In this document: positions 44,071-54,277 of the stretch, in pieces
Numbering within the stretch: position 1 is the first letter of the stretch
Layout: the number at the start of each line of letters is the position of its first letter
Source: Pseudomonas tritici
GTDB taxonomy: Bacteria > Pseudomonadota > Gammaproteobacteria > Pseudomonadales > Pseudomonadaceae
Length of the DNA stretch: 64,000 nucleotides
Assembly (NCBI RefSeq): GCF_014268275.3
Contig: NZ_CP077084.1
Span: 4,898,001 to 4,962,000, forward strand
Direction: 5' to 3'
Program-made: the position numbers and the translations under genes
Notes under the pieces: generated by a model
What the model was told of the DNA's origin: nothing
The model's input: only the letters and a program-made list of their open reading frames with translations
The model's database searches: none

Positions 44071-45054
44071 TCAGCGCAGGGTCGGGCCCTGGAAGCCCAT
44101 ATACAGCGCCAGCTTCTCGGCGACGCTGGCACCCAGTTTCTTGGAGAACCGGTCAAACGGCGATTCTTCAACCGTAAAATCCACAAGCTCCTTCTCGCCA
44201 ATCACATCCCGCGCAACCAAACTGGCACTCCCCAGGCCGTCGATCAAGCCCAACGGCAACGCCTGCTCGCCTGACCACACCAATCCGGAGAACAACTCGG
44301 GATGGTCCTTATCCTTCAGGCGGTCGCCACGCCCCTGCTTCACGCTGGCGATAAACTGGCGATGGGTGGTGTCGAGCACGCCCTGCCAGAATGCGGTTTC
44401 ATCAGCCTTTTGTGGCTGGAACGGGTCGAGGAACGACTTGTGCTCGCCCGAGGTGTAGGTACGGCGCTCCACACCCAGCTTCTCCATGGTGCCAACAAAG
44501 CCGTAACCGGCCGCCGTCACACCGATGGAACCCACCAGGCTGGCCTTGTCGGCGTAGATCTGGTCTGCGGCGCTGGCAATGTAATAGGCACCGGAAGCGC
44601 CCAGGTCGGAAATCACCGCGTACAGCTTGATATCCGGGTGCAGGCCACGCAGACGGCGAATTTCGTCATACACATAACCCGACTGCACCGGACTGCCGCC
44701 CGGGCTGTTGATGCGCAGGATCACGCCCTTGACCTTGGGGTCCTCAAACGCGGCACGCAGGCTGCTGACGATATTGTCAGCGCTGGCGGGCTCCTTATCG
44801 GCAATCACCCCGCGCACTTCGATCAGTGCGGTGTAGTGGGCGCCACGGGTCGCATTTTTTTCCATATCCATCAGCGGGCTGAACAATGCCAGCATGGCAA
44901 TAAGCCAGACAAAGGTCAGCAACTTGAAGAAAATCCCCCAGCGCCGCGCACGACGCTGCTCCTGAACGCTGGCCAGGAGGGTTTTCTCCAGCAGTTTCCA
45001 GCTCTTGTCATCACCGCTTTCAGCCTTTTCGGGCGCTTTCCATTCGTCACTCAT
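44071..45054 (-). CDS. sppA: Signal peptide peptidase SppA-type serine protease
   Basis: 327 residues: one N-terminal membrane segment (about 41-62, WGIFFKLLTFVWLIAMLALF), then an S49 protease domain with catalytic Ser in SDLGASGAYYIAS and Lys in YADKASLVGSIGV. Short, single-domain 36-kDa form (half the size of E. coli SppA). Degrades cleaved signal peptides in the inner membrane. Next to the HAD phosphatase gene (21-base gap), same order as in P. aeruginosa. Confidence 0.92.
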   Translation of the reverse strand: MSDEWKAPEKAESGDDKSWKLLEKTLLASVQEQRRARRWGIFFKLLTFVWLIAMLALFSPLMDMEKNATRGAHYTALIEVRGVIADKEPASADNIVSSLRAAFEDPKVKGVILRINSPGGSPVQSGYVYDEIRRLRGLHPDIKLYAVISDLGASGAYYIASAADQIYADKASLVGSIGVTAAGYGFVGTMEKLGVERRTYTSGEHKSFLDPFQPQKADETAFWQGVLDTTHRQFIASVKQGRGDRLKDKDHPELFSGLVWSGEQALPLGLIDGLGSASLVARDVIGEKELVDFTVEESPFDRFSKKLGASVAEKLALYMGFQGPTLR

Positions 45055-45075
45055 GCCATTAACCCCAGCAAAGAC

Positions 45076-45738
45076 TCATCGGGCCCGGTTTAGCCAAGCC
45101 TGCAATTCGGAAAAATGATCAATCGTCAGTCGCGGCTCGTACTGCTGCAAAGCCTCGGCAGCCTGGGCGCCGTAGCTGACCGCCACACTGTCCATGCCTG
45201 CATTGCGCGCCATCATCAGATCGAAAGAGGCATCCCCCACCATCAAGGCCTGGCGTGGCGACACGCCGCAATGCGCCAGGATCTGCTCCAGCATCAGAGG
45301 ATGAGGTTTGCTGGCGGTTTCATCGGCAGCACGGGTGATATCGAAATAATCATCCCAACCGTGGGCCTTGAGCACTCGATCCAGCCCGCGACGAGACTTG
45401 CCGGTGGCGACCGCCAAGTGGTAGCCCTCGGCGCGAAAGGCCTGCAGGGACTGCGCCACGCCCTCAAACAGCGGCGAAGGCTCCGCCTCCAGCGCCGTGT
45501 AGTGATCGGCGTAGTGCTCGCGAAACGCGACCAATTCGGCTTGGCTAATGTGGGGGTACAAGGTGCGGATCGCCTCAGGCAAACCCAGGCCGATAATGCC
45601 CTTGACCGCGAAGTCGCTGCACAGCTCGAAGCCCGAGCGCGTTGACGCCATGTGCATCGATTCAACGATCCGGCCAATGGAATTGGCCAGGGTGCCGTCC
45701 CAATCAAATATCAGCAGTTTGTAATCACGGTGCGACAC
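45076..45738 (-). CDS. HAD-family phosphatase (phosphoglycolate-phosphatase-like)
   Basis: 220 residues: HAD motif [11 protein letters not shown], motif [12 protein letters not shown], motif III/IV KPHPLML and [15 protein letters not shown]. Hydrolyses small phosphate esters; substrate unknown (Gph-like or pyrophosphatase-like). Its start overlaps the rluC stop by 14 bases, so the two are coupled. Confidence 0.9.
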   Translation of the reverse strand: MSHRDYKLLIFDWDGTLANSIGRIVESMHMASTRSGFELCSDFAVKGIIGLGLPEAIRTLYPHISQAELVAFREHYADHYTALEAEPSPLFEGVAQSLQAFRAEGYHLAVATGKSRRGLDRVLKAHGWDDYFDITRAADETASKPHPLMLEQILAHCGVSPRQALMVGDASFDLMMARNAGMDSVAVSYGAQAAEALQQYEPRLTIDHFSELQAWLNRAR

Positions 45739-46684
45739 TCAAACGCTCCACGGTCTTGGCCCACATCTCATCGACCGGCGCTTGCAGCTTCAACTCGCCA
45801 CCATCCGGCAGCGGCACTGTGAGCATGTAGGCGTGCAGGAACAGGCGCTTGCCGCCCAGGTCGCGGATTTCCTTGGAGAAGTCCTCGTCGCCGTATTTGG
45901 TGTCACCCGCAATGCAGTGGCCAGCATGCAGCGTGTGCACACGAATCTGGTGGGTGCGACCGGTCACCGGTTTGGCCTCGACCATAGTGGCAAAGTCGCC
46001 GAAACGGCGCAGTACCTTGAACAACGTCAGGGCTTCTTTGCCCTCCTCGTCGACTTCCACCATGCGCTCGCCGGAACGCAGGTTGCTCTTCTGCAACGGC
46101 GCACGAACGCTCTTGATGGAACTGGCCCAGTTGCCGCGCACCAGCGCCATGTAGCGTTTGTCCACGCCATCGCCACGCAGCGCGGTGTGCAGGTGGCGCA
46201 ACATGCTGCGTTTCTTGGCGATCATCAGCAGGCCGGAGGTGTCTCGGTCCAGGCGATGGACCAGCTCCAACTCCTTGGCGTCCGGACGCAACTGACGAAA
46301 GGCTTCGATCACGCCAAACGTCAGGCCGCTGCCGCCGTGAACCGCAATGCCGCAGGGCTTGTTGATCACGATCAGCTTGTTGTCTTCAAAGACAATCGAC
46401 GCCTCGAGGCGCTGCAACAGACCCTGCGCCAATGGCACGGGCTCATCACGCTCGGGCACGCGAACCGGCGGCACACGGACGATATCGCCCGCCTGCAACT
46501 TGTACTCGGGCTTGATCCGACCCTTGTTCACCCGCACTTCACCTTTACGCAAGATGCGGTAAATCAAGGTCTTGGGCACGCCTTTGAGCCTGGCCAGGAG
46601 AAAATTGTCGATGCGTTGGCCGGCATATTCCGGCGAGACCTCAAGCAGCTGGACGCTGGGGGTCTGGGGGGCGGTATTCGTCAT
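45725..46684 (-). CDS. rluC: 23S rRNA pseudouridine synthase RluC
   Basis: 319 residues: N-terminal S4 domain ([31 protein letters not shown]) and RluA-type catalytic domain with Asp in [13 protein letters not shown]. Modifies 23S rRNA positions 955, 2504 and 2580 in E. coli. The true ATG begins MTNTAP; the open frame continues 43 codons upstream into the rne promoter region and is not used. Divergent from rne, as in E. coli and P. aeruginosa. Confidence 0.94.
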   Translation of the reverse strand: MTNTAPQTPSVQLLEVSPEYAGQRIDNFLLARLKGVPKTLIYRILRKGEVRVNKGRIKPEYKLQAGDIVRVPPVRVPERDEPVPLAQGLLQRLEASIVFEDNKLIVINKPCGIAVHGGSGLTFGVIEAFRQLRPDAKELELVHRLDRDTSGLLMIAKKRSMLRHLHTALRGDGVDKRYMALVRGNWASSIKSVRAPLQKSNLRSGERMVEVDEEGKEALTLFKVLRRFGDFATMVEAKPVTGRTHQIRVHTLHAGHCIAGDTKYGDEDFSKEIRDLGGKRLFLHAYMLTVPLPDGGELKLQAPVDEMWAKTVERLSVAP

Positions 46685-47441
46685 GGCGGCGATGATAACA
46701 ATTTTTATGGAATTGAAGCACTTAATCATTGCTGCTATAGTCGCGAACGCCGCCAAAAGCGGCCTGGGCAGAGGACTAGCGGCAAACTGCCGGCCCTGAC
46801 CATCGCAATTCATCAGGACGCGAGGCCGTCCTACGGGGTGTTCGCCACCTTGGAAGGCTCAGGATTGTAACGAGCGCAGGTGACATGAGGCCTGAAGCGA
46901 GCGCGATGCGCAGAGTGAATACTCGCGTTTTTCGCCGATATTTACGGCCAGTTCACAAAGTGCAGTCAGTTCTGAGCCAGACCATGGCGAATGCTTCGGA
47001 AACAACGCCTGTTAAGAGCTGAGTGAGAGCGCAGTCGCCCACATTCAGTCTTGTTTAGCCATGAGCGTGGGCTCCCCATTGGAGAACACGGTAAATGCCA
47101 ACCCGCTGCGGATTCTGCGCGCGGCAGCACCCGAATTATCAGGGATACGTGTAGGGTGGAGATGCACAACCGTCGGACCGTGTAGCACTAGGCTTATATT
47201 TAGACGCTTCATCTCGTCCACAGTCGTCGGTTGATTCCTCCTCCTGACCTTAGCTTTTGTTGAAGTGGTGCCTTTGTCACCACCGCTAACAAGCAGGACG
47301 CGTCCGTCGCGATACGGCCCAATTGGCCTGTTATTGCTGGACACTGGAGTGGCCAACCACTCTTGACGCACCTGACACCGACCGTGAGAAGTCGTGTGTG
47401 CCGAACGCCGTTTCCGGCAGCCCGGAAACCGACGGTACAAC
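46685..47441. other. 757-bp divergent region; long rne leader
   Basis: Between rluC (leftward) and rne (rightward). Holds a good + strand promoter at its left end (next entry) and then about 690 bases with no convincing gene. A hairpin GTGGTG-N7-CACCAC lies near 47263-47282. A long untranslated leader is expected because RNase E controls its own mRNA through the 5' leader. Confidence 0.75.
46713..46741 (+). promoter_or_regulatory. Sigma-70 promoter of rne
   Basis: TTGAAG (46713-46718), 17-bp spacer, TATAGT (46736-46741). Predicted start near 46748, about 694 bases upstream of the rne ATG, and only about 60 bases from the rluC start in the other direction. Confidence 0.65.
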
Positions 47442-50400
47442 ATGAAAAGAATGCTGATTAACGCAACTCAACCCGAAGAGTTGCGTGTTGCACTGGTAGA
47501 TGGCCAACGCCTCTACGACCTGGACATCGAATCCGGTGCACGCGAGCAAAAGAAGGCCAACATCTATAAAGGCCGAATTACTCGCATCGAACCAAGCCTT
47601 GAGGCTGCCTTTGTCGATTTCGGCTCCGAGCGCCACGGCTTCCTGCCCCTCAAAGAAATCTCCCGCGAATACTTCAAGAAAGCCCCTGAAGGCCGCGTGA
47701 ACATCAAGGACGTCCTGAGCGAAGGCCAGGAAGTCATCGTCCAGGTCGAAAAAGAAGAACGTGGCAACAAGGGCGCCGCCCTGACCACCTTCATCAGCCT
47801 GGCCGGTCGTTACCTGGTGCTGATGCCGAACAACCCACGTGCCGGCGGCATTTCCCGTCGCATCGAAGGCGAAGAGCGCAACGAACTGCGTGAAGCGCTG
47901 AACGGCCTGATCGCACCCGCCGACATGGGCCTGATCGTTCGCACTGCCGGCCTGGGCCGCAGCAGCGAAGAAATGCAGTGGGACCTCGACTACCTGCTGC
48001 AATTGTGGACCGCCATCAAAGAAGCGTCCCTGGATCGTTCCGCGCCGTTCCTGATCTATCAGGAAAGCAACGTGATCATCCGCGCCATCCGCGATTACCT
48101 GCGCCAGGACATCGGCGAAGTGCTGATCGACAGCGTTGAAGCTCAGGACGAAGCCCTGACCTTCATCCGCCAGGTGATGCCGCAGTACGCCAGCAAGATC
48201 AAGCTCTACGAAGACAGCGTTCCGCTGTTCAACCGTTTCCAGATCGAAAGCCAGATCGAGACCGCCTTCCAGCGCGTGGTCGAACTGCCTTCCGGCGGCT
48301 CCATTGTGATCGACCCGACCGAAGCCCTGGTGTCCATCGACATCAACTCGGCGCGTGCGACCAAAGGCAGCGACATCGAAGAAACCGCGCTGCAGACCAA
48401 CCTGGAAGCGGCAGAAGAAATCGCCCGCCAACTGCGCCTGCGTGATATCGGCGGCCTGATCGTGATCGACTTCATCGACATGACCCCAGCCAAGAACCAG
48501 CGCGCCGTGGAAGAGAAAGTCCGCGAATGCCTGGAAGCTGACCGTGCCCGCGTGCAAGTCGGCCGCATCTCGCGCTTCGGCCTGCTGGAAATGTCTCGTC
48601 AGCGCCTGCGTCCATCCCTGGGCGAAAGCAGCGGCATCGTCTGCCCGCGTTGCAACGGCACCGGTATCATCCGTGACGTTGAATCGCTGTCCCTGGCGAT
48701 CCTGCGCCTGATCGAAGAAGAAGCCCTGAAAGACCGCACCGCCGAAGTCCGCGCACAAGTGCCGATTCCGGTTGCAGCTTTCCTGCTCAACGAAAAACGC
48801 AACTCGATCACCAAGATCGAACTGCGCACCCGTGCCCGTATCGTCATCCTGCCGAACGATCACCTCGAAACGCCGCACTTCGAAGTGCAGCGCCTGCGTG
48901 ATGACAGCCCGGAAGCCCACAGCGGCCAGTCCAGCTATGAAATCGCCGCTGCCGCTGCCGAAGTGGAAGAAGTCCAGCCAGCCGCTGCGACCCGTACCCT
49001 GGTTCGCCAGGAAGCTGCGGTCAAGACGGCCCCTGCCCGTGCCAACGCACCGGTACCCGTTGAAGCAGCAGCGCCTGTTGCCGCTCCGGCCGTTATGCCT
49101 GAGCCAAGCCTGTTCAAAGGCCTGGTGAAATCGCTGGTCAGCCTGTTCGCCACCAAAGAAGAGCCAGCCGCTCCGGTTGTGGTTGAAAAACCGGCTTCCG
49201 AGCGTCCTGCACGCAACGAAGAGCGTCGCAACGGTCGCCAACAAAGCCGTAACCGCAACGGTCGCCGTGACGAAGAGCGCAAGCCGCGCGAAGAACGTGC
49301 GCCGCGTGAAGAACGCGCCCCACGTGAAGAGCGCGCACCTCGCGAAGCCCGTGAAGAAACCCCAGTGGTAGAACGCGCACCGCGTGAAGAGCGCGCGCCA
49401 CGTGCCCCACGTGCCCCGCGTGAAGATCGCAAGCCTCGTGGCGAGCGTGAAGAGCGTGTGCGTGAATTGCGCGAGCCACTGGACGCTGCGCCAGCCGTTG
49501 CCGGTGCCGCTGTCGTTGCAGAAGAACGCCCGGCTCGCCAACCGCGCGAAGAGCGTGCGCCACGTGAAGAACGCCAACCGCGCGCTCCGCGTGAAGAGCG
49601 TCAACCACGCGCCGAGCAAGCGGCTGCCGCCAGCGAAGAAGAGGAAGTGCTGACCAGCGAAGAGCAACTGCAGGAAGACGGTCAGGAAGGCGCCGAAGGC
49701 GATCGTCCACGCCGCCGCTCCCGCGGCCAGCGTCGTCGCAGCAACCGTCGTGAGCGTCAACGTGACGCCAACGGCAACGTGATCGAAGGCTCGGAAGAAG
49801 CCGGCGAAAACGCAGAAGCCGCTACCAGCGAGCCAACTGGCGAAGAACTGGCTGCCGGCCTGGCCGTTACGGCTGCCGTTGCCAGCTCGGTTATCAGCGC
49901 ACCTGCTGAAGCCCAGGCCCACGAGCAGGCTGAACGCGCCACCGCCGCCATCGAAGAAACCGCCGCTGTGGAAGCACCTGTTGCCGAGACCCCAGTGGTT
50001 GAAGCGCCGGTTGTTGAAGCGCCTGCTGCTGAAGCGCCAGTCGTAGAGGCACCAGTTGTCGAAGCGACCACCCCAATCGAAGCGCCGGTTGTACCGGAAG
50101 TGGAAGTGGCGCAGGCGCCTGAAGCTCAGCCAGAAGTTGAAGTGGCCGCTGTTGAGCCCGCACCTGTGGTTGAACCTCAGCCAGTGGTCGAAGCGTTTGT
50201 TGAAGCACCGGTTGTCGAAGCAGCGCCGGAAGTACGCGAAGTTCGTGAGGAACAGACCGCCTTCCAATGGACTGCCGAGCCTGCCGCTCCGGTTGAAGCG
50301 CCAGCCCCTGCCCCCGTGGTAGAAGAAGCGCCAGCACCGGTTGCTGAAGTCGTGGTTGCCGAGCCTGCCCCAGTGGTTGAGCCCGCTCCGGTCGTTGAAC

Positions 50401-50594
50401 CTGCGCCAGTCGTTGAAGCGCCGGTGGTTGCCGAAGTGGCCGCTCCAGTGGTTGAAGCCGCACCGGCCAGCGCGCTGACCGAAAACGGCCGTGCACCGAA
50501 CGACCCACGTGAAGTGCGTCGTCGTCGCAAGGAAGCTGAAGCAGCCGCCGCTGCTGCACGGGAAGCAGAGCACGAGCCTAAACCCCTCGTCTGA
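47442..50594 (+). CDS. rne: Ribonuclease E
   Basis: 1050 residues. N-terminal catalytic half: [22 protein letters not shown]1 domain (about 35-125), 5' sensor, catalytic aspartates in [13 protein letters not shown] and [11 protein letters not shown], and the zinc-link CPRCNGTG near residue 404. The C-terminal half is disordered: Arg-rich [13 protein letters not shown] repeats (about 590-730), then long Ala/Val/Pro/Glu repeats, ending [20 protein letters not shown]. The NDPR and REER segments are known short linear motifs of P. aeruginosa RNase E for partner and RNA binding. Master endonuclease of mRNA decay and rRNA/tRNA processing. The 1080-residue antisense frame is an artefact of the repeats. 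Confidence 0.97.
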   Translation: MKRMLINATQPEELRVALVDGQRLYDLDIESGAREQKKANIYKGRITRIEPSLEAAFVDFGSERHGFLPLKEISREYFKKAPEGRVNIKDVLSEGQEVIVQVEKEERGNKGAALTTFISLAGRYLVLMPNNPRAGGISRRIEGEERNELREALNGLIAPADMGLIVRTAGLGRSSEEMQWDLDYLLQLWTAIKEASLDRSAPFLIYQESNVIIRAIRDYLRQDIGEVLIDSVEAQDEALTFIRQVMPQYASKIKLYEDSVPLFNRFQIESQIETAFQRVVELPSGGSIVIDPTEALVSIDINSARATKGSDIEETALQTNLEAAEEIARQLRLRDIGGLIVIDFIDMTPAKNQRAVEEKVRECLEADRARVQVGRISRFGLLEMSRQRLRPSLGESSGIVCPRCNGTGIIRDVESLSLAILRLIEEEALKDRTAEVRAQVPIPVAAFLLNEKRNSITKIELRTRARIVILPNDHLETPHFEVQRLRDDSPEAHSGQSSYEIAAAAAEVEEVQPAAATRTLVRQEAAVKTAPARANAPVPVEAAAPVAAPAVMPEPSLFKGLVKSLVSLFATKEEPAAPVVVEKPASERPARNEERRNGRQQSRNRNGRRDEERKPREERAPREERAPREERAPREAREETPVVERAPREERAPRAPRAPREDRKPRGEREERVRELREPLDAAPAVAGAAVVAEERPARQPREERAPREERQPRAPREERQPRAEQAAAASEEEEVLTSEEQLQEDGQEGAEGDRPRRRSRGQRRRSNRRERQRDANGNVIEGSEEAGENAEAATSEPTGEELAAGLAVTAAVASSVISAPAEAQAHEQAERATAAIEETAAVEAPVAETPVVEAPVVEAPAAEAPVVEAPVVEATTPIEAPVVPEVEVAQAPEAQPEVEVAAVEPAPVVEPQPVVEAFVEAPVVEAAPEVREVREEQTAFQWTAEPAAPVEAPAPAPVVEEAPAPVAEVVVAEPAPVVEPAPVVEPAPVVEAPVVAEVAAPVVEAAPASALTENGRAPNDPREVRRRRKEAEAAAAAAREAEHEPKPLV

Positions 50595-50612
50595 TTCCAG
50601 CAGCGACTAAAA

Positions 50613-50645
50613 AGCCCCGCCTGAGTGATCAGGCGGGGCTTTTTT
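50613..50645 (+). terminator. Strong intrinsic terminator of rne
   Basis: 12-bp stem AGCCCCGCCTGA/TCAGGCGGGGCT with a GTGA tetraloop, followed by five T. Confidence 0.97.
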
Positions 50646-50692
50646 ATGGCGACGAAAACACTGATTCATCGATTTGAAATGCAAGCAAAGGT

Positions 50693-50961
50693 GGGAGCTG
50701 GCTTGTCGAATCGTCGAACCGCTGCGATAGCCATTAGCATCTACACATCTTCAAAGTGAAATTGCGTAGCAGCTGTCGAGCCCCGGCGAGGCTGCGTTTG
50801 CGGGCTGTCTGACACACCGCTGACGCAGCCTCGCCGGGGCTCGACAGCTGCTACGCAGAGGGCTCTCTCAAGATGTGTAAATACCTATGCTGCGATAGCG
50901 GTGTATCAGTCACAGGTGTTTTGGCTGACAGACCGCTATCGCAGGCAAGCCAGCTCCCACA
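50693..50961. repeat. Nested repeat: MITE-like element inside a REP doublet
   Basis: The outer arms are GTGGGAGCTGGCTTG (from about 50693) and its inverse ending near 50961. Between them lies a 157-bp element (50732-50888) flanked by an 11-bp direct repeat GCTGCGATAGC (50721-50731 and 50889-50899). Its ends are 20-bp imperfect inverted repeats matching at 16 positions (50732-50751 and 50870-50889). Its centre is the GTCGAGCC-family palindrome also seen alone at 17291-17387. Confidence 0.8.
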
Positions 50962-50962
50962 C

Positions 50963-51553
50963 TTAGACCGGGGTGAAATTCAGGGACTGCGGCAAATCGA
51001 CATCCCATAACACGCCGGGGTCATTCAGCTGCACTTCCCTCACCACCGCCTGCGCAAACAACGGTTTGGCCCCACGGTCACCGGTCAACGCCATCAGCGC
51101 CGACCCAGATGACCGGTCAAACGCCACAGGATGCCCATACTGCCCATCCTGCAGCGGCACGCTGATGCCACCCTCCTCCAACCCATCGATTACTTGCTCA
51201 ATGCTCGATGACTGAATAAACGGCATGTCCCCCAGCAGCACCAGCCAGCCGTCCGCCGGACCGCTGGCCACCACCGCCGCGGCAAGACTGTCGCCCATCC
51301 CCGCCGAGCGTAGCAGCAGGACGTCGCAGCCATACGCCTCAGCCAAACGGATCACCTGCGTTCGCTCCGGCGAGGTCACCAGCCAGCGCTTTACAACGCG
51401 CTTCGGTAAATTCACCAGCACCTGCTCGATCACTGGCCGAGTCACGCCATCCAGGCCGACGCAATCAGCCAACAGCTTATCCTGGTCAGCCCCCGCCTCG
51501 GCACGAAAGCGACTGCCCTGCCCCGCCGCGAGCACAATCGCCGTCAGCGTCAC
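50963..51553 (-). CDS. MobA-like nucleotidyltransferase (molybdopterin cytidylyl type)
   Basis: 196 residues with the NTP_transf_3 N-terminus VLAAGQGSRF and a GDMPFI metal-binding segment. MocA-type enzymes attach CMP to molybdopterin for xanthine-dehydrogenase-family enzymes. Its start overlaps the XdhC stop by 4 bases, supporting a shared role in maturation of such an enzyme, none of which is in the window. Confidence 0.88.
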   Translation of the reverse strand: MTLTAIVLAAGQGSRFRAEAGADQDKLLADCVGLDGVTRPVIEQVLVNLPKRVVKRWLVTSPERTQVIRLAEAYGCDVLLLRSAGMGDSLAAAVVASGPADGWLVLLGDMPFIQSSSIEQVIDGLEEGGISVPLQDGQYGHPVAFDRSSGSALMALTGDRGAKPLFAQAVVREVQLNDPGVLWDVDLPQSLNFTPV

Positions 51554-52536
51554 TCAGCTACCATCGGCAGCGGCTTTTTCTGCATGGGCGCCACACCGTT
51601 CTTGATCGCAACAATTTCCGCCATTAACGACAGCGCGATTTCCGCCGGCGTATGGCTGCCGATGTGCAACCCGATCGGCCCGTGCAGGCGCGCAATCGCT
51701 TGCGCCGACAACCCCAGCGCCGCGAGGTTTTCCCGGCGTTTCTGAGTGTTGACCCGCGAACCCAGGGCGCCGATGTAGAACGCCGAGGAATTCAGTGCCG
51801 TAAGCAGTGCCATATCATCCAGGCGCGGATCATGGGTGAGGCAGACGATGGCCGTGCGCTCATCGGTCTGGATATTCAGCACCGCTTCATCGGGCATGCC
51901 CCGTACCAAGCGGCCGTGCTGTTCTTCCCAGCCGTAGACGAACTCGTCGCGCGGGTCGCAGATCAGCACTTCGAAATCCAGCAACCGCGCCATTTCCGCT
52001 ACATAACGCGACAACTGCCCGGCGCCGATCAACAGCAAACGCCAGCGCGGGCCATAGATAGCCCGCAGGCGTTCGCCGTCGAAGGTCACCCCATCGGTCT
52101 TGCTCGCGCTGCTCAAGGTGACGTTACCGGTGGTCAAGTCCAGCTCACGTGCGACGATCTGATGATCTTCACAACGCGCCAGCAGTTCCGACACCCATTC
52201 CCACGCGTCCACGCGCTCTTCAGTCAGGCGCAAGGTGCCACCACATGGCAGGCCAAAACGCGCCGCCTCGTCGCGGGTGACGCCGTAGGTCACCAACTGC
52301 ACCGGCGGCCCGTCTTCAGGCAGTCGGCCATCCTTCAGGCGTGCAATCAAGTCATCCTCGATGCAGCCGCCAGACACCGAGCCGATCACCACGCCATCGC
52401 CGCGCAGCGCCAGCATGGCGCCCGGCGGGCGCGGCGCGCTGCCCCAGGTCTGGACCACGCTGTATAACACCACTCGCTGCCCGGCGCGACGCCATTCCAG
52501 CACGCTGCGCAGGACATTCAGATCCACACTGTCCAC
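51550..52536 (-). CDS. XdhC-family molybdenum-enzyme maturation protein
   Basis: 328 residues: N-terminal XdhC/CoxI domain (VLYSVVQTWGSAPRPPGAMLALRGDGVVIGSVSGGCIE, seen as hallmark segments SAPRPPGAM and GSVSGGCIE) and a C-terminal Rossmann domain (LLLIGAGQLSRYVAEMARLL). XdhC binds molybdopterin and sulfurates and inserts it into xanthine-dehydrogenase-type enzymes. Coupled to the cytidylyltransferase gene by a 4-base overlap. Confidence 0.9.
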   Translation of the reverse strand: MDSVDLNVLRSVLEWRRAGQRVVLYSVVQTWGSAPRPPGAMLALRGDGVVIGSVSGGCIEDDLIARLKDGRLPEDGPPVQLVTYGVTRDEAARFGLPCGGTLRLTEERVDAWEWVSELLARCEDHQIVARELDLTTGNVTLSSASKTDGVTFDGERLRAIYGPRWRLLLIGAGQLSRYVAEMARLLDFEVLICDPRDEFVYGWEEQHGRLVRGMPDEAVLNIQTDERTAIVCLTHDPRLDDMALLTALNSSAFYIGALGSRVNTQKRRENLAALGLSAQAIARLHGPIGLHIGSHTPAEIALSLMAEIVAIKNGVAPMQKKPLPMVAE

Positions 52537-52609
52537 AAAACCTCCTGCAAGCGTAAAAAACCATTCACTTACTGTAAAACAAAAGCCGCCAAAGTGACGC
52601 GCCAGAAAC

Positions 52610-52640
52610 GCAAACGCCCCGAACCAGTCGGGGCGTTTGT
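52610..52640 (-). terminator. Terminator of dctA
   Basis: Stem CAAACGCCCCG/CGGGGCGTTTG around a short loop, downstream of the leftward dctA stop. Poor T-run, so efficiency is uncertain; probably works from both sides. Confidence 0.75.
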
Positions 52641-52676
52641 GCGTTGCGGTCGGCGTTAGTTCACGCCATCAGCAGT

Positions 52677-54008
52677 TTACTTGACGACAGGTGCAGGGCC
52701 TTCGGCCACGCCCAGGTCATCCAGCTCGCGCGTTTCCGAGATACCGGTACCGCCGGACGCCAGCTCGCTTTGCAGCTTGTCGGTGTCCAGTTCCTTGACC
52801 CACTTGGCCACAACGATGGTTGCAACAGCGTTACCCACCAGGTTGGTCAGCGCGCGAGCTTCGGACATGAAGCGGTCGATACCCAGGATCAGCGCCAGGC
52901 CTGCAACAGGCAGGTGGCCTACAGCCGACAGGGTCGCAGCCAGGACGATAAAGCCCGAACCAGTCACGCCAGCAGCGCCTTTGGAAGACAGCAGCAGCAC
53001 CAGCAACAGGGTGATCTGGTGGGTGATGTCCATGTGGGTGTCAGTCGCCTGGGCGATGAACACGGCAGCCATGGTCAGGTAGATCGACGTACCGTCGAGG
53101 TTGAACGAGTAGCCCGTCGGGATCACCAGGCCGACTACGGATTTCTTCGCGCCCAGACGCTCCATCTTGATCAGCATGCGTGGCAGTGCGGATTCGGAAG
53201 ACGAAGTACCCAGTACGATCAGCAACTCTTCACGGATGTAGCGGATCAGTTTGATCACGCTGAAGCCGTGAGCGCGGCAGATGCCACCCAGCACCACCAG
53301 CACGAACAGCAGGCAGGTGATGTAGAAGCAGATCATCAACTGACCCAGTTGCACCAGGGAACCTACGCCGTAGGCACCGATGGTGAACGCCATGGCGCCC
53401 AGGGCACCGATTGGCGCGAGCTTCATGATCATGTTGATGATGTTGAACATCACGTGGGCGAAGCGATCGATGAAGTCCAGCACTGGCTTGCCGTAGGCAC
53501 CCAGGCGATGCAGGGCGAAACCGAAGATCACCGAGAACATCAGCACTTGCAGGATGTCGCCGTTGGCGAAGGCGCCGACGATGGTGTTCGGGATGACGTT
53601 GAGGATAAAGCCAACGATGCTCTGGTCTTTACCGGCAGTGACGTAGGCCGCGACTTTGGAAGCGTCCAGGGTCGCTACGTCGATGTGCATGCCGGCGCCC
53701 GGTTGCACAACGTTGACCACGATCAGGCCGATCAGCAGCGCGACGGTAGAAACGATTTCGAAGTACAGCAGCGCGTAGCCGCCGGTTTTGCCCACCGATT
53801 TCATGCTTTGCATGCCAGCGATGCCGCTGACAACGGTGCAGAAGATGATCGGGGCAATGACCATTTTGATCAGTTTGATGAACCCGTCACCCAGTGGCTT
53901 GAGGGCCACGCCGGTCTGCGGGTAGAAGTGACCGAGCAAAATACCGATAACGATTGCAACGATCACCTGGAAGTACAGGGATTTGTAGATTGGCTGACGA
54001 GTCGTCAT
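52677..54008 (-). CDS. dctA: C4-dicarboxylate transporter DctA
   Basis: 443 residues of the dicarboxylate/amino acid:cation symporter family, with the re-entrant loop serine motif [14 protein letters not shown] and [14 protein letters not shown], plus about 8 membrane helices. Imports succinate, fumarate and malate with protons or sodium. The chosen ATG starts [14 protein letters not shown], the family N-terminus. Upstream region shows a perfect sigma-54 promoter, matching the DctB/DctD-RpoN control known in pseudomonads. Confidence 0.95.
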   Translation of the reverse strand: MTTRQPIYKSLYFQVIVAIVIGILLGHFYPQTGVALKPLGDGFIKLIKMVIAPIIFCTVVSGIAGMQSMKSVGKTGGYALLYFEIVSTVALLIGLIVVNVVQPGAGMHIDVATLDASKVAAYVTAGKDQSIVGFILNVIPNTIVGAFANGDILQVLMFSVIFGFALHRLGAYGKPVLDFIDRFAHVMFNIINMIMKLAPIGALGAMAFTIGAYGVGSLVQLGQLMICFYITCLLFVLVVLGGICRAHGFSVIKLIRYIREELLIVLGTSSSESALPRMLIKMERLGAKKSVVGLVIPTGYSFNLDGTSIYLTMAAVFIAQATDTHMDITHQITLLLVLLLSSKGAAGVTGSGFIVLAATLSAVGHLPVAGLALILGIDRFMSEARALTNLVGNAVATIVVAKWVKELDTDKLQSELASGGTGISETRELDDLGVAEGPAPVVK

Positions 54009-54034
54009 TGCAAAGTTCCTCAATCGTCCCGTGT

Positions 54035-54048
54035 GGCAAATATCCGCC
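54035..54048. promoter_or_regulatory. Degenerate third copy of the GGCGGA palindrome
   Basis: GGCAAATATCCGCC differs from GGCGGATATCCGCC at two positions. It lies downstream of the dctA transcription start, in the leader. Confidence 0.4.
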
Positions 54049-54143
54049 ATTGCCCACGACACTTGAATTGCGAACCCTCCTGCACTGGAGGGATTTGTTG
54101 TTTGCGAGCCCTGTAGAAACAAGCCTGCGCTGTAGTCCTTATC

Positions 54144-54158
54144 GCAAACGCCGTGCCA
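54144..54158 (-). promoter_or_regulatory. Sigma-54 (RpoN) promoter of dctA
   Basis: On the minus strand TGGCAC-GGCGT-TTGC, an exact match to the -24/-12 consensus (GG and GC spaced 10 bases). Predicted start about 54132, giving a leader of about 124 bases. Confidence 0.88.
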
Positions 54159-54236
54159 CTTCTCTTAAAATCCGCAAAGGCCTTTAGGCATAAGGGCTTG
54201 GGACTTCCTGGCATCCTCCCAAGCGCATAAGCAAGT

Positions 54237-54250
54237 GGCGGATTTCCGCC
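54237..54250. promoter_or_regulatory. Upstream activator site palindrome 1
   Basis: GGCGGATTTCCGCC: perfect GGCGGA/TCCGCC inverted repeat, about 79 bases upstream of the -24 element of dctA. Likely a DctD (NtrC-type) binding site. Confidence 0.7.
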
Positions 54251-54277
54251 CCCTCACCCAATCCCGTCCTACAATTT

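Noticed and set aside
46870..47170. Short frames in the rne leader (for example minus strand 46966-47169)
   Set aside because: No ribosome site or signature; region better explained as the rne 5' leader.
49290..49640. Tandem DNA repeats in rne as a CRISPR-like array
   Set aside because: Repeats are in frame, encode Arg/Glu-rich protein sequence and have no unique spacers.
47331..50573. 1080-codon open frame on the minus strand opposite rne
   Set aside because: Low-complexity translation rich in Phe, Gly, Arg and Asn, produced by codon bias and repeats of rne; no ribosome site or family match.
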